From JBBRBB01 sp038206235 (GTDB lineage: Bacteria; Bacteroidota; Bacteroidia; Chitinophagales; Chitinophagaceae): 64,000 nucleotides of DNA. Position numbers and translations under genes: made by a program. Location of the stretch: positions 1 through 64,000 of the forward strand of contig JBBRBB010000007.1 of the NCBI GenBank assembly GCA_038206235.1, given 5' to 3'. Shown one piece after another: positions 7,484 to 15,878 of this stretch. Positions within the stretch are counted from its first letter, which is position 1. Each line of letters starts with the position of its first letter. A model generated the notes under the pieces. The model was not told where the DNA came from. It did not search any database and saw only the letters and a list, made by a program, of their open reading frames with translations.

Positions 7484-8311
7484 TACCGCTACTGTTGCTT
7501 TTATTGCCGGATGATGCTGATAATTTTCAAGTGTAAAATCTTCATATTGAAAATTGGAAATGTCTTTTACCTCAGGATTTAATTTCATTGTTGGCAAAGA
7601 ATAAGGCTTTCTCATCAATTGCAATTTCACCTGCTCAATATGGTTACTATAAATGTGCACATCACCAAAAGTGTGAATGAATTCGCCTGCTTCTAAATCA
7701 CAAACCTGTGCTATCATCATGGTGAGTAAAGCATAAGATGCAATATTAAAAGGCACACCTAAAAATACATCTGCGCTGCGCTGATACAATAGACAACTTA
7801 GTTTGGCTCTAGCTCTCCTCTCCACCCCGTGGAGAGGGGCTGGGGGTGAGGTATAAAACTGAAATAGTACATGGCAGGGCATTAATGCCATCTTTGGTAA
7901 ATCGGCAACATTCCATGCGCTCACGATTATTCTGCGGCTGTCAGGAAAATTTTTTATTTGATTGATGGCATCGGTTATTTGGTCTATCACTTGTCCGTTT
8001 GCATCTTGCCAACTGCGCCATTGCTTTCCATAAACAGGACCGAGCTCGCCGTTCTCATCAGCCCATTCATTCCAAATACTTACACCGTGTTCTTTTAAAT
8101 ATGCAATGTTTGTTTCGCCTTTTAAAAACCAAAGCAATTCATAAATAATACTTTTTAGATGCATTTTTTTTGTGGTAACTAATGGAAATCCTTTTTGTAA
8201 ATCAACACGCATTTGATAACCGAAACAACTTGTAGTTCCTGTTCCGGTACGGTCTGTTTTTACCATTCCGTTATCAACAATATGCTGTAATAAATTAAGG
8301 TATTGCTGCAT
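7481..8311 (-). CDS. thyA: Thymidylate synthase with an in-frame palindromic insertion
   Basis: This 276-residue enzyme methylates dUMP to dTMP using methylene-THF. The motifs are intact: TDRTGTGTTSCFGYQMR at the N-terminus, active-site Cys in LMPCHVLFQFY, RSADVFLGVPFNIASYALL and DVHIYSNHIEQV. The usual length is 264. The extra residues are T154-R168 (TSPPAPLHGVERRAR), placed right after LFQFY where other ThyA proteins have a short loop before KLSC. That insert is coded by a C-rich palindrome (7808-7852) of a family that is otherwise intergenic here. It falls in a surface loop next to the active-site Cys strand, so activity could be kept. Confidence 0.95.
   Translation of the reverse strand: MQQYLNLLQHIVDNGMVKTDRTGTGTTSCFGYQMRVDLQKGFPLVTTKKMHLKSIIYELLWFLKGETNIAYLKEHGVSIWNEWADENGELGPVYGKQWRSWQDANGQVIDQITDAINQIKNFPDSRRIIVSAWNVADLPKMALMPCHVLFQFYTSPPAPLHGVERRARAKLSCLLYQRSADVFLGVPFNIASYALLTMMIAQVCDLEAGEFIHTFGDVHIYSNHIEQVKLQLMRKPYSLPTMKLNPEVKDISNFQYEDFTLENYQHHPAIKATVAV
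7808..7852. repeat. Palindromic repeat inserted in frame in thyA
   Basis: The core CCTCTCCAC-CCC-GTGGAGAGG is a perfect 9-bp stem, flanked by CCCCAG/CTGGGG-type C-rich sequence. Its length of 45 bases keeps the reading frame. On the minus strand it codes TSPPAPLHGVERRAR. Confidence 0.85.
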
Positions 8312-8663
8312 GTGCGCAAGGTAAGAAAGTCTGAACCATGATTTTAAGAGATTGCAAGAATTGTGAGGAAAGTGTGAATGACAAAATGTGCTAATATGAT
8401 AATGTGCTAATCTGCTAATATGATTTATGTATCCGGTTCAAAGTACGTAAACATGGTAAGTGTAATAAGAACTGTTTGCTGAAATGATAAATTTTTTATA
8501 AAGCAAGGGCCGCTTAGTTTAAGATGCCTCGATTTAGCAGATTATAAACTCCCAATAATAAAACGTTGGTAAGTGCGCTTTATAACAATCTTGCGTTGAT
8601 AAGTTTAATTTAATTGATACTTAATTTAATAATCGCGTAGAGAAAATGGAAATTTTTGCGTGC
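8312..8663. other. Intergenic region with a short satellite
   Basis: No gene seen in this 350-base gap. At 8385-8424 the word ATGTGCTAAT recurs as ATGTGCTAATATGATAATG and TGCTAATCTGCTAATATG, the complement of the satellite next to the metal-transport operon (52765-52813). The rest is AT-rich and must hold the thyA promoter. Confidence 0.5.
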
Positions 8664-10094
8664 TTAATTAAAAGTAAATTTTCCTATGGTTGGTGTAAAT
8701 CTTAAACTGAGGTAAAACCACCAGGGAAAGGCCTTTGTATCTCCTGCTCCTTTTTTAATTGCTATCATTGATTGTGTAACAGAAGCCCAGCAGAAGCCGC
8801 TTTCTATATCTAAAATATTATTGAGAACCTTGTAGTTTATCCTGCTATCGAATTCATACCCTAAATATTTGTTCAAATCTCCTTTTCCTTTAAACGCAGC
8901 ATTCGATTGAGAATAGAAAAGATGATTCTCCTGACGCAACGTTAGTCTTTTATTTATACTCTGATATTGGAAGAATAAATAAGGATTGATGAGACCGCCA
9001 TTATTCACGTCTCCCGGGAACGAACTAAAGTAATCGAGATTACCCATGAAGCGATGGGCCACTCCATACAACGGCACAAAACTGTTGTCCTTATCACTTG
9101 TAGTATCCTGCCCGCTCATGTATTCCATACCGAGACGTATGAAAAGTTTTTTACCGGAATATTTTATTTCGGGCTGAAAGTAATATGCAGAAAGCTTTTT
9201 GCCCGATGAATCTTTTCCATACTGATAATAACCCGCAAAAGTAAGATACCAGTTGTAAGATGAATATTCAAGACGGCCCCCGCCTGTAAGCCGCATAAAC
9301 GTTGTTCTGTAATCTTTTGCACTTTGATATCCATCTGCAGCATTTATAGTAGTGAGCACAAAATTTTTATTGAACTTCCAGTTAAGGTAATGAGCCAGCA
9401 GCGCTTTATAATTTACAAAACCGTTTGGTTTATAATTAGAGGTAAATGTGTTTTCTCCATATTGATTGTATGCGGCAATAAATTCAGTAGTAAAATTTAT
9501 TTTATTATTATAAATAAATCTTACAGCATCATGCGAATTTGCGGTAAGCCTCCAATCATTTTCAGCAAAAAGTCTTTGGTTGTCGTAAACAATTCTTTGC
9601 CGCCCGATTCTCATAGATACTTTATCTGAGAAATGAGGCTCAGCATAAAGTTCAAAAAAATATATTGGGTAAGTAGTAGCTTCTGTAGGCGCAGAAGTGC
9701 CCTGACCTTCACGTGGATCCTGTTGCCCCCACACTCTTGTATCCTGCAATGAAGCGTAAAAATCGAAGAGCTTTGTTTTAAAATCAAAATTCAAACGTGT
9801 ACGCTGGTTGGTGAAAACGGCGGGTAATGTATCCAGCGTAGGAATAGTTTTATAGCCACGCCTTACTTCTGTTCGCACTCTCATATCAACAGAAATAGTA
9901 AGAGAATTTGGTTTAGGTACGGGCTTCGCCGTATCAACTTTTGGCAAACCTTTTAATGAATCTTGTTTTTGCGATAAAGGACTTTGCCCGGTTTCAGCAA
10001 CTTTTGTTTTCGTAGTGTCTTGTGCCGACAGAAATAAGCAGTTAATTAAAAAGACTATCACAAGCACAAATTTTGGTTGTAAAGTGCGATTCAT
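8664..10094 (-). CDS. Outer-membrane beta-barrel channel, alginate-export-like
   Basis: The precursor has a signal peptide (FVLVIVFLINCLFLSAQ), then a Pro/Lys-rich linker, then a beta-barrel domain that starts near residue 70 (SISVDMRVRTEVRRGY) and ends with an aromatic-rich strand (TIGKFTFN). Segments such as LNFDFKTKLFDFYASLQDTR and RIGRQRIVYDNQRLF fit the alginate-export / porin-like family. The substrate cannot be read from the sequence. ATG 10094 is chosen over ATG 10103 because a -7 box lies at 10111-10118. An Rrf2-type regulator lies just upstream and a palindrome sits at the promoter, which suggests regulated expression. Confidence 0.75.
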   Translation of the reverse strand: MNRTLQPKFVLVIVFLINCLFLSAQDTTKTKVAETGQSPLSQKQDSLKGLPKVDTAKPVPKPNSLTISVDMRVRTEVRRGYKTIPTLDTLPAVFTNQRTRLNFDFKTKLFDFYASLQDTRVWGQQDPREGQGTSAPTEATTYPIYFFELYAEPHFSDKVSMRIGRQRIVYDNQRLFAENDWRLTANSHDAVRFIYNNKINFTTEFIAAYNQYGENTFTSNYKPNGFVNYKALLAHYLNWKFNKNFVLTTINAADGYQSAKDYRTTFMRLTGGGRLEYSSYNWYLTFAGYYQYGKDSSGKKLSAYYFQPEIKYSGKKLFIRLGMEYMSGQDTTSDKDNSFVPLYGVAHRFMGNLDYFSSFPGDVNNGGLINPYLFFQYQSINKRLTLRQENHLFYSQSNAAFKGKGDLNKYLGYEFDSRINYKVLNNILDIESGFCWASVTQSMIAIKKGAGDTKAFPWWFYLSLRFTPTIGKFTFN

Positions 10095-10110
10095 GAGGAA
10101 CATATTTTAG

Positions 10111-10143
10111 CAAATATATAATTCCTATCGAAATTATAGGAGT
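10111..10143 (-). promoter_or_regulatory. Promoter of the channel gene with overlapping palindrome
   Basis: On the minus strand TATATTTG (10118-10111) matches TAnnTTTG exactly, 8-17 bases before the two possible starts. Directly upstream, AATTCCTAT (10120-10128) and ATAGGAGTT (10135-10143) form an inverted repeat (8 of 9 pairs) in the place where the polymerase would contact the -33 region, a plausible operator for the adjacent Rrf2 protein. Confidence 0.45.
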
Positions 10144-10157
10144 TGAAGAAAATTTTT

Positions 10158-10622
10158 TTATTTTTTCTTTTTTAATGAGATCTTAGACTTTTTACCAAGA
10201 AAATCTGAGCGACTGATGATTTCTGCCAGGGTTGCTCTTTTCAGCATATTTACTGTTTCGTTTCGCACATCTGCAAACACACTTCTAATTCCGCAAATGT
10301 TTTCATCAATGCATTCATCGCAGCGTTCATAATATTTGTGCGCAACACAGGGGAGCAGTGCAATAGGTCCATCAAATAATCGCATAACATCTGCGATATT
10401 TATTTCCTCCGGGTTCATTTGTAAATAGTACCCTCCCATTTTCCCCTTTTTGCTATTAAGCATGCCTGCATTGCGTAAATCCAATAAAATAGCCTCGAGG
10501 AATTTTCGGGGTATACGTTCGCTTTCGGCAATGCGGCTTATTTGAACGGGTTCATTCTTACTATATTCCCGTGCGAGATATACAAGAGCATTTATGGCAT
10601 ATTTGGTTTTTTTTGAGATCAT
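10158..10622 (-). CDS. Rrf2-family transcriptional regulator
   Basis: This 154-residue protein starts MISKKTKYAINALVYLAREY, the winged-helix DNA-binding domain of the Rrf2/IscR family, with the recognition part RIPRKFLEAILLDLRNAGML followed by KGKMGGYYL. A Cys cluster (LPCVAHKYYERCDECIDENI then C) sits where IscR and NsrR bind an Fe-S cluster, with four Cys instead of three. A Lys-rich tail (KKSKISLKKKK) ends it. A perfect palindrome lies just upstream of the start, suggesting autoregulation, and the next gene is the channel protein. The sensed signal (Fe-S status, NO or redox) is inference. Confidence 0.9.
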   Translation of the reverse strand: MISKKTKYAINALVYLAREYSKNEPVQISRIAESERIPRKFLEAILLDLRNAGMLNSKKGKMGGYYLQMNPEEINIADVMRLFDGPIALLPCVAHKYYERCDECIDENICGIRSVFADVRNETVNMLKRATLAEIISRSDFLGKKSKISLKKKK

Positions 10623-10631
10623 ATCTATTAC

Positions 10632-10647
10632 AAAACGTATTCGTTTT
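10632..10647. promoter_or_regulatory. Palindrome upstream of the Rrf2 gene
   Basis: AAAACG-TATT-CGTTTT is a perfect inverted repeat with a 4-base spacer. It ends 10 bases before the Rrf2 start codon, a common position for an autoregulatory operator. It differs in sequence from the palindrome at 10120-10143. Confidence 0.45.
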
Positions 10648-10662
10648 AGGTTCTGTATTAAA

Positions 10663-10901
10663 TTACTTTTTGTTCATGATAAGCTTATTCATATTTATAT
10701 CCCGCATATTCCTATACATCAAAATTAAAAGCCTGGTTGTTTTCAGAGCTTCAGATTTACCCGTAAAAATATTTTTGGGTTGCTCTTCAATTATTTCATT
10801 CTGTAATGTAAATGTTTGCGGCTTATCGCTCAAATTTAATATAACTAATATTTTGTTTCCATTTTTTTCTCGCGGATAAGCGCCTTGCCCTTATAATACA
10901 T
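10663..10901 (-). pseudogene. Possible relic of the C-terminal domain of a GH13 amylase
   Basis: The minus strand reads MYYKGKALIREK, then, after a one-base frame change near 10855, NGNKILVILNLSDKPQTFTL and QPKNIFTGKSEAL. This resembles the C-terminal beta domain of alpha-amylase-type enzymes, where a line like 'vLvvLNLSdkpq..' is usual. Nothing of the catalytic barrel is left. It fills most of the gap upstream of the Rrf2 gene. The family call rests on memory of the pattern and is tentative. Confidence 0.35.
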
Positions 10902-11133
10902 AGTAAAGATTTATAAGAATAAAATTATCCTATTTAAGTTGAATGAATACAAGTTAAGATGACAAAAATAAAGCGAAGTAAATTCTTTACTTAAGGCTTG
11001 CTTAAAAATTTCTGATAGTGTATTACAGTATTTTTTTTTAAAATATTTTAATTCTTCAAATACTTTTATATTTTAGTCTCATAAAAGCAATTGGATTAAA
11101 TTATGCTTTTATACTAATCCGTATTTATTTATT

Positions 11134-11331
11134 ATGAAACAAACTAACTGGAAAGCCATCATTGGCGCCGTGCTAATCTATGGAGGATTAACCTCATTTT
11201 TTTTCATTTTACAGGAACATGGGCTTCACTCGTTTTCGTCCAGCTCTAAGAATTATGTATGGAGTTGTGCGGCATTAATCATTGCAGGAATTTATATTCT
11301 GCACAAAGGAGTTAAGAGTAAAAGAGCTTAA
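11134..11331 (+). CDS. Small two-helix membrane protein of unknown function
   Basis: This 65-residue ORF starts with ATG and encodes two hydrophobic segments (IIGAVLIYGGLTSFFFIL and VWSCAALIIAGIYILHKG) joined by a Ser-rich loop, with a basic tail (KSKRA), as expected for a small inner-membrane protein with both ends in the cytoplasm. I recognise no family. It stands alone, after a long AT-rich leader, with no partner on its strand. Confidence 0.5.
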   Translation: MKQTNWKAIIGAVLIYGGLTSFFFILQEHGLHSFSSSSKNYVWSCAALIIAGIYILHKGVKSKRA

Positions 11332-11460
11332 TAGAAGATGAACAGTAAGAAATTTATGTTCCGCATTTTTTGCTTGCGGGGAAGATTCTGATTCATTGCC
11401 CACAGCAAATAAAGTGCAAAGCATACATGTTCGTGTCTCTTAACTGTTGTACATAAATAG

Positions 11461-11484
11461 TAAACCCCGCAAATGCGGGGTTTA
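11461..11484. terminator. Terminator hairpin after the M36 peptidase gene
   Basis: TAAACCCCGC-AAAT-GCGGGGTTTA is a perfect 10-bp stem with a 4-base loop, 25 bases after the stop of the minus-strand peptidase gene. It has no long T-run but is by far the strongest hairpin in the gap. Confidence 0.7.
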
Positions 11485-11508
11485 CCAGCTAAACAATTTA
11501 AATCATTT

Positions 11509-14283
11509 TTATTGTACAACCAGCTTATACTTTGAAGACAAGTTTTCACCTGTAATAAGTATATTATAAATACCGGCCGATAATTTAGATACATCTATAT
11601 TTAATGATGCTCCATTTAAAGTATAATTTCCTAACACGGCTCCGGTATTGCTTAGCAATTGAACATTCAACTGTGCAGTATTACCCGGAATAGTAATTGT
11701 TACATGGTCTTTAGTGGGATTGGGAGATACCTGTGCAAGCGTTTGCTTAAAAGCATCAGGTAACTTGTCTGCAATCACTTTATTGCTCTTGGGATTGGTT
11801 ACACCCGGAGGTAAATTGTAAGCACCCATACCGTCTTTAATTTTTTGATTACTTCCTTGGGTAGCGCTGTAACCCATGCCGCGGCGTGCAAATGCTTTCC
11901 ATATTTCGCTGCCATGCGAGCCGCCATACAAAAGCGTATCGGCATCTAATATGGCATTCCTTGCATCTATACAACCCGGGCTGCATTTTTGCAATTTCAT
12001 TCCCTGTATTACAAGCTTCATTGCAGTTGTGTTTCCTCCCGCTACAGTGGCTTTAAAGAATGTTTTATTAATGCCTTCGGTTTTAATAAGATTCCACGTC
12101 ATATCCCATAAAGTGCTGCACCAAAGTTCTCCTGTATAATAAATAGCACCGGGATTTGTGTTGGCATTGTACTCATGAATAGAAGTGTCTAAGCGCAGGC
12201 TGTCATACGTCCACGGGTCAATAGAAAAAAGCTTTGAATAAGGATATATCCGTATGCCTCCATAAGTAGTATCAAGGCCTGCAGCATAGTTACCAATGGT
12301 GCGTGGCTTGCTGCTATCCGAAACTTTTGCAGTTTTCCAGTTGGTTGTCATCATCAAAGCAAAATAATCGCTCCAGCCTTCACCAGGTTGTTCACCATTA
12401 TTAAGGCATGAAACTGTTTGAGCGCCGCCTGTTAAACGATTCGAAATGCCATGTGTGTACTCATGAGTTGCAATGGTATTGTCTACATCGCCATCAATCA
12501 TGGGAGTGGGAGTTAAGGTAGCATTTGAAACAATATTGTTTATTAAATTATTTTTTAGTTTGGTAGCTGTGTCATATTGAATAAATACTCCGGGAATTGT
12601 AATCGTATTATCAAGAGGAGTGGCGGACATAATGACTAAGAAATTGCCGGTGTTTGTTCCATCATATCTTGGGTCATTAGGAGCAACATTACCAACAATA
12701 ATAGCCTTGGCTCCTGCGGTCTGTGCATTATGGAATTTTTGAGTAAATGGGCATGAACCCCTGTCTATATATGCGATTTTTCCTGAAATTTGAGCTGCAT
12801 TGGCTGCACCTCCGCAGGCAGTGCTTGAGTCGGTGGGATGCAGTATATCTTTATAAAGAACTACATCAGAAGTGATAATTCCTTTTTGTGCAATCTTGTT
12901 ATTATTACTTACATTACTTTCTGATGCGGGCTTGGAGCCTTTAAATGAAAGAGGAGAATTGAATTTTAAAACTTTTAAAATAGATTGTCTCCAAAGGAAT
13001 TCCTGCAAGCGGCTTTGCTTACCATCAACCGTGGGAGCAAAGTTTGCATTGCTTGTATCGGCCCCATCCATGGCTTCAGCTAAAACCAAATCTTTTTGTT
13101 TGCCGCCGCGACTAAAATTAGCGGTCTGCATATTACCGGCCGCTTCATCAAATCCATAATCATAACTCATGTCGTGCATCAGGTTTGTCCAATAAAATAA
13201 ATTCACAATGCCGAAACTTGGATCTTCAGTGGGATCTGCATTAAAGTCAACTAAATAGTTCCACGTTAAATCAGGAAGCGGGGTTTGTGAAGGCGGAGAA
13301 AAATCAGGCTTATTATTAGAATTTCTGTCAGTATAAGCAAATATATTATTCCCTTTAAGGCTGTCCTTATAATCCATTATATTATCAGAGTCCCACTTCT
13401 TAGTATATGCTTTTGGATTACCATTTATTGTCCATGGATTTGTTTGCAATGATGGCGCTGCATAATTTGGGTCCTGAAAAGGATAAGCAATAACATTATA
13501 TTTTGCAGAATCAACGGATTCTAAACCGGTAACACCTGCAGCGGTGTTTGCGTTATCAACCGAAGTTGCCTTTGCGTTATCAAATGATTCTACCGGATAG
13601 CAATATACATTGCGTTTGGGTTGATGGATTGCAATAGCCCAATCGCACTTTGAGGTAAGATTATCTTTACGCACTATTTGACCGCTAAGGGCATTCACGT
13701 GCAACTGCCAGCTATCATTTCCTTTAAGCGTTAAAAGTGAAACCTGCCAGGTAAGCTGCAATTTTTTTTCATCCTGTACAGGAGTCCACATTAAACGAAC
13801 AGTAATATCGTTCAGAGCAATGCCTAAGTTATCGTATTCAAACTCTTGGCCATCATCTGAATGGCTGCGCATTAACACTGGGCGTAATAAATTGAGATTA
13901 AGATTTCTTACTGCAGCAGACAATGCGGCGGCAGGTGTTATTGCCGGCTTTGATGCCGCCCCTTTGGCTTTTGTTGCTGCATCTTCTATTTTAGAAGACT
14001 GAACAGAAATTAATTTATCATTTTTAAAAGCAACGGCGGTAATTGCATTGTAAACCTCAATGCCCTTGTAAGTTTGCTGAAGATAAGCCATAGTTGCCTC
14101 TGCTGTTTCATCGTAATAAGCGTTGGCAATACGATAATTTTCCAAATCAGCTTTTGAAAAATTGAGAGCTGAAGCATTTTTAGTTACCAATTGTTTTAGG
14201 TGGCTGGCATCCACAATCGTTTGTGCCTTTGGCGCTATAGCAAGCAGGCACAGAAAACTCGTGAGAGTAATGAATCTGGTCAT
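11509..14283 (-). CDS. Secreted M36-family (fungalysin-like) metallopeptidase with T9SS sorting domain
   Basis: This 924-residue protein has a signal peptide (FITLTSFLCLLAIAPKAQ), a propeptide of FTP type, and the catalytic zinc site HEYTH at residues 607-611 in the context ATHEYTHGISNRLTGG, with a downstream GEGWSDYFAL segment carrying the third zinc ligand (Glu). A protease-associated (PA) domain is inserted before the active site (GKIAYIDRGSCPFTQKFHNA). The last ~75 residues (VSPNPTKDHVTITIP to YKLVVQ) are a type A sorting domain for the type IX secretion system, so the enzyme is exported over the outer membrane. A hairpin terminator follows. Single-gene unit. Confidence 0.95.
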   Translation of the reverse strand: MTRFITLTSFLCLLAIAPKAQTIVDASHLKQLVTKNASALNFSKADLENYRIANAYYDETAEATMAYLQQTYKGIEVYNAITAVAFKNDKLISVQSSKIEDAATKAKGAASKPAITPAAALSAAVRNLNLNLLRPVLMRSHSDDGQEFEYDNLGIALNDITVRLMWTPVQDEKKLQLTWQVSLLTLKGNDSWQLHVNALSGQIVRKDNLTSKCDWAIAIHQPKRNVYCYPVESFDNAKATSVDNANTAAGVTGLESVDSAKYNVIAYPFQDPNYAAPSLQTNPWTINGNPKAYTKKWDSDNIMDYKDSLKGNNIFAYTDRNSNNKPDFSPPSQTPLPDLTWNYLVDFNADPTEDPSFGIVNLFYWTNLMHDMSYDYGFDEAAGNMQTANFSRGGKQKDLVLAEAMDGADTSNANFAPTVDGKQSRLQEFLWRQSILKVLKFNSPLSFKGSKPASESNVSNNNKIAQKGIITSDVVLYKDILHPTDSSTACGGAANAAQISGKIAYIDRGSCPFTQKFHNAQTAGAKAIIVGNVAPNDPRYDGTNTGNFLVIMSATPLDNTITIPGVFIQYDTATKLKNNLINNIVSNATLTPTPMIDGDVDNTIATHEYTHGISNRLTGGAQTVSCLNNGEQPGEGWSDYFALMMTTNWKTAKVSDSSKPRTIGNYAAGLDTTYGGIRIYPYSKLFSIDPWTYDSLRLDTSIHEYNANTNPGAIYYTGELWCSTLWDMTWNLIKTEGINKTFFKATVAGGNTTAMKLVIQGMKLQKCSPGCIDARNAILDADTLLYGGSHGSEIWKAFARRGMGYSATQGSNQKIKDGMGAYNLPPGVTNPKSNKVIADKLPDAFKQTLAQVSPNPTKDHVTITIPGNTAQLNVQLLSNTGAVLGNYTLNGASLNIDVSKLSAGIYNILITGENLSSKYKLVVQ

Positions 14284-14589
14284 GGTTTTTTATTATTTTG
14301 AATGAAAAAATGAAAGAGGTACAAGATATATATTTTTTATTGATAAATTATTTTAAAAATTTTTTTTAAGATTGTTATACCATTCCTTTTTTTGGATAGC
14401 ATAGGTAACTCATCTAAAATTTCAGGGAAAGCATCTTTGGAAAAAATAAAGTGTAAGGCATAAGTTTAGTTGAAAACAAAAACAGAGAAAAAGTTGTGTT
14501 GAGAGCAGAAGCAGTTATAAACTTTGATGCAATAAAAGAAAAAAAGACGAAAAAAATCCAGTCTAAAGCACATAAAACCAATAACTCAA
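14284..14589. other. Intergenic region, no gene seen
   Basis: This AT-rich gap of about 300 bases separates the M36 gene from the LemA/TPM genes. I see no conserved ORF, no strong hairpin and no repeat. The ORFs that run into it from 14.4-14.8 kb are antisense shadows of the Gly-rich tail of the TPM protein. Confidence 0.5.
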
Positions 14590-15363
14590 TTACCATCCGC
14601 CGCTGGCGCCGCCGCCGCCGCTGCTTCCGCCGCCAAATCCCCCAAAGCCCCCGCCTCCGCCGCTCCATCCTCCTCCTCCTCCAAAACCACTGCCACCACC
14701 TCTTCCGCCGCCCATGAAAAGAAGCGGCCATAACATACTACCATAACCTCTGCGGCTAAACATACCACCCCCTTTGCCACCACCTCTGCCAAAGACAATG
14801 AACATAACAATAAGAAAAATAATAAAGCCTAATAAAGAGCCGCCGCCACTTGCACCAGAATTATTTTTTTCTCTTCGTATTTTGTATTCGCCAACAGCAG
14901 ACTGGCTTAATGATTCAACCGCCTGATCTAATCCGCGGTAATAATTGCCCTCTTTAAAATTCGGAGTAATATCATTATCAATAATGCTTTTGGTTGTTAC
15001 ATCAGGAATAGCGCCTTCTAATCCGCGACCTACTTCTATTCTTACTTTATGGTCATTTACTGCAACAAGAATTAGTATGCCGTTATCGTTTCTGCTTGTA
15101 CCAATTCCCCAATCACGGAAAAGTTTCACTGCATAAACTTCAATAGGATAATCGCCCAGCGCAGGAATTGTTACAATACTTATTTGGTTTGATGTGCTGT
15201 CGTCCAGTGCAACCAGCTTTTCTTCTAATATATCTCTTTGTTCAGGTGATAAAAGATGAGCAGCATCAACCACCAATCTGGGCGGATTGGGTTTAGGCAA
15301 TACGTTCTGTGCCTGCGATGCAGAAACTAAGAGTAATAAAATTAATACAACAAAACGCTTCAT
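14590..15363 (-). CDS. TPM-domain membrane protein with Gly-rich tail (YgcG-like)
   Basis: From ATG 15363 the protein has a signal peptide (RFVVLILLLLVSASQAQ), then a periplasmic TPM domain with VDAAHLLSPEQRDILEEKL, SIVTIPALGDYPIEVYA, WGIGTSRNDNGILILVA and VGRGLEGAIPD. A transmembrane helix (LLGFIIFLIVMFIVFG) follows, and the C-terminus is almost pure Gly/Ser (from about residue 200). TPM proteins (formerly DUF477) occur beside LemA and have proposed roles in photosystem repair in plants and in envelope processes in bacteria; the biochemical role here is unknown. It is the last gene of a LemA-TPM-TPM operon. The codon for the upstream in-frame start at 15384 is not needed. Confidence 0.85.
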   Translation of the reverse strand: MKRFVVLILLLLVSASQAQNVLPKPNPPRLVVDAAHLLSPEQRDILEEKLVALDDSTSNQISIVTIPALGDYPIEVYAVKLFRDWGIGTSRNDNGILILVAVNDHKVRIEVGRGLEGAIPDVTTKSIIDNDITPNFKEGNYYRGLDQAVESLSQSAVGEYKIRREKNNSGASGGGSLLGFIIFLIVMFIVFGRGGGKGGGMFSRRGYGSMLWPLLFMGGGRGGGSGFGGGGGWSGGGGGFGGFGGGSSGGGGASGGW

Positions 15364-15408
15364 TATATTATACAAGAAAAGCATCTCCGAAAAGATGCTA
15401 TGGATTAT

Positions 15409-15870
15409 TTATTTACCAAATGCAATCTCATCTGGCAATTCATTCTTATCAATTTTTTCATCAAAAGGAAAATAGCTGCTTAATGCTTCGCCAATCTCCT
15501 GCACAACCTGTACTACCCCATCAGCATAATTTTCTTTATTAAAATGAGTCATCATTAGCAACACCTGATTCTTCCAAAATTCTGCGCCTGCTTTGTTATA
15601 AATACCTTCATCGGCAAAAACGGCAAGTTGCCTGTCTTTCATGGCAACATATACCAGCACTGCATTGCGTAATTCGGTAGCATCCATCTTCAGGCTGTAA
15701 AAGATTTCTGCAGCCCGGTCGAGCGGATCAACAAAACGGCAATGAGTTTCTACATGCACACGGATTTCGCCACTGGTGCGGCGCTCAGCATTCTGAATAG
15801 CCTGTACTATTTTTTCTCTTTCTTCTGCGGTGAAGAACTGCGGTTGTTTTCTTTTAAAGATTGACAACAT
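15409..15870 (-). CDS. TPM-domain protein (soluble)
   Basis: This 153-residue protein has no signal peptide. It contains a TPM domain: FFTAEEREKIVQAIQNAERR, TSGEIRVHVE, LRNAVLVYVAMKDRQLAVFA and DEGIYNKAGAEFW. It lies between lemA (8 bases upstream) and the membrane-bound TPM gene, in one operon. It may be the cytoplasmic counterpart of the exported TPM protein. Function unknown. Confidence 0.85.
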   Translation of the reverse strand: MLSIFKRKQPQFFTAEEREKIVQAIQNAERRTSGEIRVHVETHCRFVDPLDRAAEIFYSLKMDATELRNAVLVYVAMKDRQLAVFADEGIYNKAGAEFWKNQVLLMMTHFNKENYADGVVQVVQEIGEALSSYFPFDEKIDKNELPDEIAFGK

Positions 15871-15878
15871 CTCTGTTT

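Noticed and set aside
14414..14810. Arg- and Ala/Glu-rich ORFs on both strands
   Set aside because: They are shadow frames of the Gly-rich tail of the TPM protein gene; GC-rich GGN codons keep other frames open.
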